A stretch of DNA of 23,016 bases, taken from assembly GCA_040757455.1 (NCBI GenBank), contig JBFLXE010000029.1, positions 1-23,016 of the forward strand. The letters run 5' to 3'. The notes beneath the pieces are model-generated. The model saw only the letters and a list, made by a program, of their open reading frames with translations. It was not told the origin of the DNA and searched no databases. Numbering within the stretch: the stretch's first letter is position 1; each line of letters starts with the position of its first letter. Shown piece by piece: positions 15,364 to 22,092 of the stretch. The stretch is from Kmv42 sp040757455 (GTDB lineage: Bacteria > Nitrospirota > Thermodesulfovibrionia > Thermodesulfovibrionales > SM23-35). A program made the translations under genes and the position numbers.

Positions 15364-16413
15364 TCAGACAATCTCTTTCAAAGTATCAATGAATGTCCGA
15401 TTCTCTTCAGGCGTTCCAACGGTCACCCTAAGACAATTTTCTATTACACCCTTCATATTGCGCACAAGAATACCTTCCTTCAAAAGATCACTATAAACTC
15501 TGTTAGAGTCTTCTACCCTGAATAGAATAAAATTGGCCTCTGAAGGAAAAGGTCTCACGCCTTTAATAGTCGCCATTTCTTCGTAAAGTCTATCCCTCTC
15601 AGAAACTATGGATTTAATCCGTGAATCAAGAACTTTCCTCTTACTTAAAACTGTTTTCGCTATCGCCTGAGAGAGAGAGTTAAGATTAAAGGGAAGCCTC
15701 ACTTTATTCACTTCATTTATAATTTCTTCATCAGCGATCAAAAAACCTACGCGCAGACCGGCCAGCCCAATCTTGCTTAACGTTCTCATCAAAACAAGAT
15801 TTTTATAATCCTTTAAAACCGGTATAAAACCTTTCTTACCTGCGAAGGGCTGATACGCCTCATCCACCACAACGACGGACTTTCGGGATGTTATGTCGAC
15901 TACTCTTAATATTCTTTCCGTAGAAAAGCAATTACCCGTCGGGTTGTTCGGCGAACTGAGAAATATTATTCTCGGCTTCTTCGTCTTTATGGCTCTGAGG
16001 ATTTTTTCAACATCAAGGTCAAAGTCCTCATCGAGTGGTACCTCTATCCCCGTTTCATTCAGAGCCCGTGTGATGATTCCGTACATCGAAAAAGTTGGAA
16101 CTGGATAAAGCACGGGGCCGCCGAATGTCGTAATAAGATAATAGATTAGCTCATCCGAACCATTGCCCTGCAGGAGATTTTCCGAATTGATTCCAAAATA
16201 ACGGGAGACCTGTTTCTTCAAACCCTTGGCCTGGGAATCAGGATATCTATTTAATCCGGACAAGAGGGCCTGGACATCACCCAAACGTAGCATATCCGGA
16301 GGCAATCCGTAAGGGCTTTCATTCGCGTCGAGCTTTGTTCTGCAAGGAATTTCCTTCACATCATAGGCTAATAGTTCGTAAACATTTTGTTTTACAAGCT
16401 TTTTTATGTTCAT
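15364..16413 (-). CDS. hisC: Histidinol-phosphate aminotransferase
   Basis: This PLP enzyme makes histidinol phosphate from imidazole acetol phosphate and glutamate. I place the start at ATG 16413 (MNIKKLVKQNVYELL), which fits the family's usual N-terminus and gives 349 residues; the frame stays open to ATG 16491, adding 26 unlikely residues. Motifs: KLDANESPYGLP, LLQGNGSDELI, FLSSPNNPTGN, VVVDEAYQPF, and LSKIGLAGLRVGF with the PLP lysine. A TATAAT lies only 10 bases before the chosen ATG and no Shine-Dalgarno is seen, so the mRNA may be nearly leaderless. It is divergent from the hydrogenase operon. Confidence 0.94.
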   Translation of the reverse strand: MNIKKLVKQNVYELLAYDVKEIPCRTKLDANESPYGLPPDMLRLGDVQALLSGLNRYPDSQAKGLKKQVSRYFGINSENLLQGNGSDELIYYLITTFGGPVLYPVPTFSMYGIITRALNETGIEVPLDEDFDLDVEKILRAIKTKKPRIIFLSSPNNPTGNCFSTERILRVVDITSRKSVVVVDEAYQPFAGKKGFIPVLKDYKNLVLMRTLSKIGLAGLRVGFLIADEEIINEVNKVRLPFNLNSLSQAIAKTVLSKRKVLDSRIKSIVSERDRLYEEMATIKGVRPFPSEANFILFRVEDSNRVYSDLLKEGILVRNMKGVIENCLRVTVGTPEENRTFIDTLKEIV

Positions 16414-16422
16414 TGCAAAGCA

Positions 16423-16428
16423 ATTATA
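16423..16428 (-). promoter_or_regulatory. -10 element for hisC
   Basis: A perfect minus-strand TATAAT sits just upstream of the preferred hisC ATG. The -35 region is poor. If used, transcription would begin within a few bases of the start codon. If the longer hisC start were real, this would lie inside the gene. Confidence 0.35.
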
Positions 16429-16460
16429 CCATAAGTGATTCCTCCGAATTGGTTGGAATT

Positions 16461-16476
16461 TGTGACTTATTTGTGA
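16461..16476. promoter_or_regulatory. Direct TGTGA repeats in the hisC/hydrogenase divergent promoter
   Basis: Two TGTGA pentamers (16461-16465, 16472-16476) lie in the same orientation, 11 bases apart, on one face of the helix. TGTGA is the half-site of CRP-type regulators, but the normal second half would be inverted (TCACA), so this is only a candidate operator. Confidence 0.25.
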
Positions 16477-16506
16477 TTTGATCAGTGCCATTATATGTTA
16501 AATATG

Positions 16507-16512
16507 TATAAT
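16507..16512 (+). promoter_or_regulatory. -10 element for the hydrogenase operon
   Basis: A perfect plus-strand TATAAT lies 43 bases before the hydrogenase small-subunit ATG. The -35 is not obvious, which would suit an activator-dependent promoter. Confidence 0.4.
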
Positions 16513-16555
16513 TAAGAAGGGGCGAGTTATAAGCCAGGGTGAAGAACTCTTCGGG

Positions 16556-18412
16556 ATGACTTTTGACAGAGGTGAAACAATCTTCTCTCAGGGTGAACCC
16601 GGAGACACAATGTTCCTCATTCAGTCAGGGGCAGTCGAAATAAGCCAATTCCGAAATGGTCAGAAAACTGTTCTTGCCCTTCTGGAATATGGCGATTTCT
16701 TTGGAGAAATGGCCCTGATCGACAAACACCCGCGTTCTGCGACCGCTACCGCTATAACCCGTTGTTGTCTCTTACCCTTTACCCGCACCTCTTTGATGGA
16801 CCGCATCCGTTACGACCCCGGAGTGGTCATTCATCTGCTAACAACACTCACCCAGAGAATCGCATACACCAATAGATTTCTGAAGACAATGTTCGAGAGT
16901 GATGAAGATCTCCGTCTGGCACTACAAGACATGCAGGAAGGCTACGCGGTTGCTATGCAGACTCCTGAAGATGGGAATGATACATCTGCTGCCCGCGGAT
17001 CGGCCTTTGAGACTCCTGTGAGCACTCCGGCATCAAGTGAAGAATTAAGACCATTGATGGATTATCGCATAAACCGGGAAGAGTGTGTGAGGTTTGATAC
17101 AGGGGATTTCATATGTCTTGAGGGTGAACCCGGAGATTCCATGTTTATTATTGCGGACGGAGAAGTCGAAATCAGCCAGGGCTCAGGGGACGATAGATTC
17201 ATATTGGCACGCCTGTATCCCGGCGACTTTTTCGGAGAAATGGCGATCATAACAGATCAGCCTCGCACTGCGAATGCTGTCTCAACCCGACCTTCCCTCC
17301 TCCTGCCGTTGCAGAAAGATGATTTCCTTGTCAGAATCAAAACAGAACCTGAACTTGCCCTTTACATCCTGCAGGGTATGATTATCCGCCTGCGCACAAT
17401 GCTGACGGCTGTCTCGGACCCTAAAAAAACTTTGAGTGTGGCCGCACGAAACCTTTTCCCACCCTTTACAAAAAGAAGAAGAATTAGAACTTCTCTTGTA
17501 TCTCTCTCCACATGCGGAGGTTGTTCTGCCATTTTACTTGAAAACCAGGAAGAACTGATACGACTCCTCGAAAAGGTAAAAATATCTTACTGCCCAATGT
17601 TGATAGACCGGGAGGAAATTAGTGAAGCCGACGTTGCCATAGTGGACGGCGTCATAAGAGTAAAAGAGGATGAAGAGAAGGTCGTTGAGGCAAGAAATAA
17701 GAGCAGGTATCTCATAGCCTGGGGAACCTGCGCGGTTTTCGGTGGCATTCCTGCCTTTGCGAATCATTACGAACTGGAAGATTTAATAGAGGAATCTTAC
17801 GGGGAAGCGAAGGATCCTTTTAGCTACTATCTTTCGGGTTCGCGAGGCATTGACTGGAGAACCTACCAGGAGAATCATAAGGAACTGAAACTCATGAGAA
17901 AAGCCGGCAAGATCGATGATTTTGTCTGCGTCGATTACTATCTGCCCGGTTGTCCCCCTAATGTAAGCCTTCTAAACGAACTTGTAAGTGAACTCACAGG
18001 CGGAAAAATCAAGTTGAAACCCCGTCCCATAGTCTGTACCGAATGCAGCCGCAAGCACCTTAAGACGGCTGTGAAGCATATCTGGGTATCGCCGAGGCCT
18101 GAATGGGAGGCTGCTCACTGCTTTACCTCGCGCGGGAGCATCTGTATGGGATTCGTTACAAAAGGCGGCTGTGGCGCCATCTGCCCGCGCGCGGGACTTG
18201 CGTGCTGGGGTTGCCGCGGTCCTTCTGAAGCTGCGTTGAAGCGAATGGAGGGAGGAGATAGTTTTGAGGATTACATGGTAAGCTCTTTTTTGAGTCGCAA
18301 TCCAGGAATGGAGGATGAAATCAAATCAGTTTTGAGGATTTTCCGCAAACACGGCAGCAACTCCCTTAAATTCAGCCAGAATTTTATAAAACATTTGTCG
18401 AGAATCAGATGA
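16556..18412 (+). CDS. [NiFe] hydrogenase small subunit fused to two cyclic-nucleotide-binding domains
   Basis: The protein has 618 residues. Residues 1 to about 115 are a CNB domain (FGEMALIDKHPRSATA: phosphate-binding Glu and Arg present), missing its first helices. About 116-165 is a low-complexity linker. About 168-285 is a second full CNB domain (FGEMAIITDQPRTANA, also intact). From about 305 on is a group-3-like hydrogenase small subunit: STCGGC (C320, C323), WGTCAVFGG and PGCPPN give the proximal cluster; CTEC, GSICMGFVTKGGCGAICP and LACWGCRGP give the further clusters, as in MvhG/HydD. There is no Tat signal, so it is cytoplasmic. The ATG lacks a strong Shine-Dalgarno; the frame is open about 50 bases upstream without an ATG, GTG or TTG. 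It overlaps the large-subunit start by ATGA. A CNB-hydrogenase fusion suggests that cAMP or cGMP gates H2 chemistry, or that H2 state is sensed together with nucleotide. The fusion is seen; the function is inferred. Confidence 0.93.
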   Translation: MTFDRGETIFSQGEPGDTMFLIQSGAVEISQFRNGQKTVLALLEYGDFFGEMALIDKHPRSATATAITRCCLLPFTRTSLMDRIRYDPGVVIHLLTTLTQRIAYTNRFLKTMFESDEDLRLALQDMQEGYAVAMQTPEDGNDTSAARGSAFETPVSTPASSEELRPLMDYRINREECVRFDTGDFICLEGEPGDSMFIIADGEVEISQGSGDDRFILARLYPGDFFGEMAIITDQPRTANAVSTRPSLLLPLQKDDFLVRIKTEPELALYILQGMIIRLRTMLTAVSDPKKTLSVAARNLFPPFTKRRRIRTSLVSLSTCGGCSAILLENQEELIRLLEKVKISYCPMLIDREEISEADVAIVDGVIRVKEDEEKVVEARNKSRYLIAWGTCAVFGGIPAFANHYELEDLIEESYGEAKDPFSYYLSGSRGIDWRTYQENHKELKLMRKAGKIDDFVCVDYYLPGCPPNVSLLNELVSELTGGKIKLKPRPIVCTECSRKHLKTAVKHIWVSPRPEWEAAHCFTSRGSICMGFVTKGGCGAICPRAGLACWGCRGPSEAALKRMEGGDSFEDYMVSSFLSRNPGMEDEIKSVLRIFRKHGSNSLKFSQNFIKHLSRIR

Positions 18413-19398
18413 GCGAAAAGATCCTTTTTCAGAAAGCCACCCGTATAGAAGGCAATGCAAATATACAGATAGAGATAGAGGCTGGACGTGTAAAAACCGC
18501 GCGGTTTTTAGTCCACGAGTTCCGGGGTTTCGAAGGATTTCTTCGCGGCATGCGTGTCGAGAACGTCCCCCATATTGTCTCCCGCATCTGTGGCCTATGT
18601 TCATCATCCCACCAGGTAGCCGCCATCAGGGCCATAGAAGAAGCCCTTGCGGTAAAACCTCCAAAATCCGTGCAGGCTTTGCGAGATATCCTTGTCCTGG
18701 GAGAATGGATAAGCAGTCATGCCTTGAGCTATTTTTTTCTCACAGTGCCAGATTTCGTCGGCATATCCGGAGGCATTTTTGAACTTATGGAAGCTCAGCC
18801 CGAAATAGCAAGAGAAGCTTTTTTTCTTCGTAATGCCGGCCTCGCCATTGTGAAAATCCTCGGAAGGAGAACATCGCATCCTGTAACTATCGGAGTGGGC
18901 CGCTTCACGATACCTATAAATAATGATGATCTCGAAGAAATCCACCGGACTGCTCGCGATGTTAAGGAACGGGTCTTAGGCCTCATAGATGGAGTCGGAA
19001 GAATGCATTCGAATGAAGGGCGGATCACTTTTCCTTCTGACCAGCAGATTAATTTTGTCTGTTATGACAGTTCACCCGAAAGAGACAGCTTCTGTGTGTA
19101 CGACTTGAATGGTGAATTGAAGCTGCTCTTCAGCCGCGCGGAATTCATGGATAATATATCAGAAATGAGAGCCGATTGGACGCTGGCCAAATTTCCTTAC
19201 TTGAGACAATATGGCTTTCCCGCAGGAATTATGCTCGTGGGTCCACTCGCGCGAACTTCTCAGCCAAATAGCTTGTTATACTATCCTGAGTTTCAGCATC
19301 TTAATCGGATCCGCATCTCTGCGACAGGTCATCTCTCTCGCTCGAATGTTACGATGCATGCCGCCTTATCGAGATATACGGGGCAGCACAACGAATAA
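18409..19398 (+). CDS. [NiFe] hydrogenase large subunit, N-terminal part (frame broken)
   Basis: This is the first three quarters of a group-3-like large subunit. It starts with ATG inside the small-subunit stop (ATGA). Family marks are QKATRIEGNANIQIE near the start, then RICGLCSSSHQVAAIRAIEEAL, which contains the first metal motif RxCGxCxxxH, and FPAGIMLVGPLART later. After about 19305 the frame drifts into non-homologous sequence (ISATGHLSRSNVTMH) and stops at 19396. The rest of the protein, including the second metal motif, is in the -1 frame. As read, this product has only half of the Ni-Fe ligands and could not be an active enzyme. Confidence 0.88.
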   Translation: MSEKILFQKATRIEGNANIQIEIEAGRVKTARFLVHEFRGFEGFLRGMRVENVPHIVSRICGLCSSSHQVAAIRAIEEALAVKPPKSVQALRDILVLGEWISSHALSYFFLTVPDFVGISGGIFELMEAQPEIAREAFFLRNAGLAIVKILGRRTSHPVTIGVGRFTIPINNDDLEEIHRTARDVKERVLGLIDGVGRMHSNEGRITFPSDQQINFVCYDSSPERDSFCVYDLNGELKLLFSRAEFMDNISEMRADWTLAKFPYLRQYGFPAGIMLVGPLARTSQPNSLLYYPEFQHLNRIRISATGHLSRSNVTMHAALSRYTGQHNE

Positions 19399-19709
19399 TC
19401 AATCTTCTGGAAGATCTGAATCCTATCGAGATTTCAGTTGACGTTGATTTCAAGGTCAGCGGACAGGGCATCGGCGTACTCGAAGCGCCCAGAGGCGTGC
19501 TTGTGCATAACTATCTTGTCAATCGCGGACTCATCGAGCGCGCACGCCTCCTTGTTGCAACACAGTTCAATAATGCTTTCATCAATCTGCTTCTCAGGGA
19601 CATTGCAGAAAAAAATTTGGAGGGAGACAGGATTTCGGCAGAGGGGGAGAAGCTAATCGGAAGGTGCGTAAGGATATTTGACCCCTGCCTGAGTTGCGCT
19701 ACACATTAA
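19305..19709 (+). pseudogene. [NiFe] hydrogenase large subunit, C-terminal part in the -1 frame
   Basis: Open from the in-frame stop at 19302, this frame reads LECYDAACRLIEIYG, INLLEDLNP, GIGVLEAPRGVLVHNY, ARLLVATQFNNAFINLLL and finally RIFDPCLSCATH, the second metal motif DPCxxCxxH. It continues the gene that begins at 18409. Deleting one TC unit from the TC run at 19332-19339 would join the frames smoothly (GHLSLECYDAACRLIE); a missing base nearby would also do so. The protein ends exactly on the ligand-side His, with no C-terminal peptide for a maturation protease. No ribosome site or credible start is seen for independent translation; ATG 19497 is internal. The intact subunit would have about 433 residues. 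Confidence 0.82.
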
Positions 19710-19732
19710 ATGCCAGATCTATCGACCAGGGC

Positions 19733-19819
19733 TGTCATTGCGAGTGTAACGAAGCAATCTCGTCTCTTGTAGTGAGATTGCCACTCCGTCCGCCAGAGGC
19801 GGATCGGATCGCAATGACA
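19733..19819. repeat. 87-bp palindromic element with three nested hairpins
   Basis: Perfect 11-base terminal inverted repeats, TGTCATTGCGA (19733-19743) and its complement (19809-19819), enclose two more hairpins: GCAATCTC/GAGATTGC (19754-19761, 19774-19781) and TCCGCC/GGCGGA (19789-19794, 19798-19803). This is the build of a small non-autonomous mobile or REP-like repeat. The gap 19710-20018 otherwise holds a copy of the 2451 element's end (19851-19864) and the palindrome at 19939; I see no gene in it. Confidence 0.6.
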
Positions 19820-19938
19820 CACTTAGACAAAGTCTCTGTCATCATTATATGCTGGATTTGGGAAATATATCGCGCTAAAAAGAGGTCTGTGACCATTTAC
19901 TCTCCAAGATACTAAATTATGGAAAAGATGTGGATTAA

Positions 19939-19954
19939 TTGATATTATTATCAA
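19939..19954. promoter_or_regulatory. Palindromic TTGAT-N6-ATCAA site upstream of the GNAT-CNB gene
   Basis: A perfect 5-base inverted repeat with a 6-base AT spacer. Half-sites match those of the FNR/Dnr branch of CRP-family regulators, but those use a 4-base spacer; the 6-base spacing is that of CRP itself. It is a candidate operator 65 bases before ATG 20019. Confidence 0.35.
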
Positions 19955-20018
19955 TAGATTTCCGGTGCCGAACTTCAGGTACAATGATCCCAAAAAAGTT
20001 CATCGAGGATTGACAGGG

Positions 20019-21623
20019 ATGAGAGTACGCAGGATAGAAGAGGCTGATGTTGAGCGCGTAATTGACATCTACAGATCAATTTATGATGAAGATTTTCCGT
20101 TTCAGGAATTTTATAATGCCAGGTGGGTAAAGAAGGGCGTTTTTGATGACAATATCATCTGGCTCGTAGCTGAAGATGACAGAAATACAGTTGTCGGGAC
20201 CACGGCTGTCATGTTGAATGCTGGCGATGCCGATGATTTAATCGGAGAATTTGGTCGCCTCGTTGTTGCTCCTGAATGCCGCTCTCAGGGCGTGGGTACC
20301 GAGTTGATAAGAGTTCTGACAGATCGAGTCGAGGACAACATAGAATGGGGCTTTGCAGAATGTAGAAGCATACACGCTGGTTCACAGAAGATATTCGAAA
20401 AAATGGGCTTCCGTACTATCGGCTTCGAACCCCTGGTATATAAGCTTGGCGGGGGTAGAGAGAGCATGGTTCTGATGGCTCGATTGTTTGGAAACGCAGC
20501 AAAACTTCGAAAGAATAATCCTTACGTGATTGCCAGTGTTTATCCCATAGGCTGTCAGGCTATGCAAAACCTGGGTCTGGAGCCGGACTTAATTGTTGCC
20601 GGTGAGGTGTCTGCCTATGCCATGGACGACAAGCTTGAAATTGAAACTCTAAGAAGCGAACATGCATATCGCCTCTTACGCATCGGGCGTGGAAGAACAT
20701 GGGAACGTGAGATTTTCGGAGGTATGCGCCTTGATTACGGATATTTGAAAATGGCTTCATATTCGGCTAACTACCTGGTAGCAAGAAAGGGAGAAATATC
20801 AGTTGGAGCACTTGGTTTCACTTATGATCCGATAGACGAAAAGGTGCGCATTTTTGAGATGATTGCTATTGACGATGCTACTAAGGGAACGCTTTTGCAA
20901 TTCTTTGTAGATCAGGTAGTTAAATATCGTGGTATCGTGTACATTGAGGCAACCGTCAGCGCCTATTACCCGCGTATGCAAGCTACACTTGAACAACTCG
21001 GCTTCTTTCCCGTAGCCTTCTGTCCTTCAATGGTATTTGAGGGTGTCGAGAGGCTGGACACTATAAAAATGGTGAAACTTGCCATTCCCTGGTGCCTCGG
21101 CCGTCTGGAGTTGCTGCAGGAACCTGCTGCAATGAAAGACCTGGTGCAGCACGCCTTTGAGGAATTGAATAAGGGCCAAACAATTGCAGACGTTGCCCGA
21201 AATGTGAGCATCTTCGAGGGTCTTGGCGATAATGAGATTGGATTCATCCGCGCTATCTGCCGCGAGCGCCGCTATGGTGCTGGTGAACTCGTCTTCCAGG
21301 CCGGGGAACCGAGCAAAGACTTGTTTATATTAATGGAAGGAAAAATTGCGATAGTTTCGGGTGAAGATAGTCAATCCCAGCTTGCTGAGTTCAATGAAGG
21401 TGAAGTCTTTGGCGAGATGGCTCTTCTTGACAAAGAACCTCGTTCAGCAAGTGCGATGTGCAAAGACCCCAGCACTTTGCTGGTTATATCTTATGGGGAT
21501 TTTCATCATCTTATTGAACGTTATCCTGAACTGGGTAAGAAAGTTATTCACAATATTGCCCGAACATTGTCTCAGAGATTGCGGAGTGCCGACCGCGACA
21601 TCGAGTGGCGGCGCAGGGATTAG
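20019..21623 (+). CDS. GNAT acetyltransferase with second GNAT-like region and C-terminal cyclic-nucleotide-binding domain
   Basis: I choose ATG 20019 (MRVRRIEEADVERVI, a usual GNAT start) because GAGGA lies 9 bases upstream; GTG 19965 would add 18 residues and has no ribosome site. The product has 534 residues. About 1-150 is a GNAT domain with the acetyl-CoA loop RSQGVGTELI. About 235-345 looks like a second, diverged GNAT fold (NYLVARKGEISVGALGF ... YYPRMQATLEQLGF) without a clear CoA loop. About 395-525 is a CNB domain with FGEMALLDKEPRSASA, its Glu and Arg intact. Mycobacterial cAMP-dependent lysine acetyltransferases join the same two domain types in the opposite order. A cyclic-nucleotide-controlled protein acetyltransferase is therefore the best guess. 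It has the same strand as the hydrogenase, 310 bases downstream. Confidence 0.87.
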   Translation: MRVRRIEEADVERVIDIYRSIYDEDFPFQEFYNARWVKKGVFDDNIIWLVAEDDRNTVVGTTAVMLNAGDADDLIGEFGRLVVAPECRSQGVGTELIRVLTDRVEDNIEWGFAECRSIHAGSQKIFEKMGFRTIGFEPLVYKLGGGRESMVLMARLFGNAAKLRKNNPYVIASVYPIGCQAMQNLGLEPDLIVAGEVSAYAMDDKLEIETLRSEHAYRLLRIGRGRTWEREIFGGMRLDYGYLKMASYSANYLVARKGEISVGALGFTYDPIDEKVRIFEMIAIDDATKGTLLQFFVDQVVKYRGIVYIEATVSAYYPRMQATLEQLGFFPVAFCPSMVFEGVERLDTIKMVKLAIPWCLGRLELLQEPAAMKDLVQHAFEELNKGQTIADVARNVSIFEGLGDNEIGFIRAICRERRYGAGELVFQAGEPSKDLFILMEGKIAIVSGEDSQSQLAEFNEGEVFGEMALLDKEPRSASAMCKDPSTLLVISYGDFHHLIERYPELGKKVIHNIARTLSQRLRSADRDIEWRRRD

Positions 21624-21830
21624 GAGCCTGTCTAAAAATAGCTATTCGCATAGTCCGTCATTCCCCGACTTGGAAACGTGTTGCTTTATCTGTGTAATCT
21701 GCCTATTCATGAGAAACATCGCAAAAATACGTCATTCCCTGGCTTGACCAGGGAATCCAGGGTTTTTAATTGATTCTGGATTGTCCGGTCAAGCCGGACA
21801 ATGACAGAATGGAGTTTTTTAGACAGGCTC
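21624..21830. mobile_element. 207-bp MITE-like element directly after the GNAT-CNB stop
   Basis: Perfect 15-base terminal inverted repeats, GAGCCTGTCTAAAAA (21624-21638) and its complement (21816-21830), bound a non-coding stretch. The ends resemble those of IS5-type insertion sequences, so it may be mobilised by such a transposase in trans; none is in the window. Inside is a 9-bp hairpin, ATTGTCCGG/CCGGACAAT (21780-21788, 21794-21802), and copies of the GTCATTCC repeat. Flanking TAG and TTG are not a clear target duplication. The left end abuts the TAG stop codon. Confidence 0.6.
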
Positions 21831-21950
21831 TTGGTCCCATAAGAAATAAGTAAAAGTATTCGCAGAAGTCCTTTGAGCTACTAAATATTGTAAGGAAAAA
21901 CCAAAATTATATTAAGGAGTTCATAAGTAAAGCAGCATTCAGCCGCCTGC

Positions 21951-22057
21951 TGTCATTCCGGCTTGCTTGCCCGCCGTCCTCTTGGAGGGTCCGGAATCTT
22001 TCTTTGTTTTCAGAAGGATTCCCGACGCTCCGCCTCTGGCGGATTGCAGGAATGACA
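21951..22057. repeat. 107-bp inverted-repeat element
   Basis: TGTCATTCC (21951-21959) and GGAATGACA (22049-22057) are perfect inverted ends. The interior has GCTTGCCCGCCGTCC and CCGCCTCTGGCGG, the first shared with the 14538 repeat and the second, on the other strand, with the 19789 hairpin. With the 21624 element it fills most of the 469-base gap 21624-22092, in which I see no gene; 21831-21950 is plain AT-rich sequence. Confidence 0.55.
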
Positions 22058-22069
22058 ATTTGTGAGATC

Positions 22070-22091
22070 TTACTAATGACACTATTAGTAA
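22070..22091 (-). terminator. Hairpin just after the phosphodiesterase stop
   Basis: TTACTAAT (22070-22077) pairs with ATTAGTAA (22084-22091) over a 6-base loop, beginning 1 base after the stop codon of the minus-strand gene. It is AT-rich and has no U-run, so it is a weak terminator or mRNA 3'-end stabiliser. Confidence 0.35.
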
Positions 22092-22092
22092 C

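Noticed and set aside
16414..16491. 26-residue extension of hisC to ATG 16491
   Set aside because: It does not resemble HisC N-termini and would run through the divergent promoter region. ATG 16413 fits the family better.
19305..19395. Programmed -1 frameshift to make the full large subunit
   Set aside because: Neither a slippery heptamer in the correct frame nor an obvious downstream stem is visible; mutation or sequencing error is simpler.
19211..19441. Separate small ORF within the hydrogenase large-subunit frameshift zone
   Set aside because: It is the third frame; neither the upstream nor the downstream hydrogenase motifs are in it.
21624..22092. CRISPR array in the repeat-rich gap
   Set aside because: The repeats are inverted and irregularly spaced, with no regular direct repeat-spacer pattern and no cas genes.
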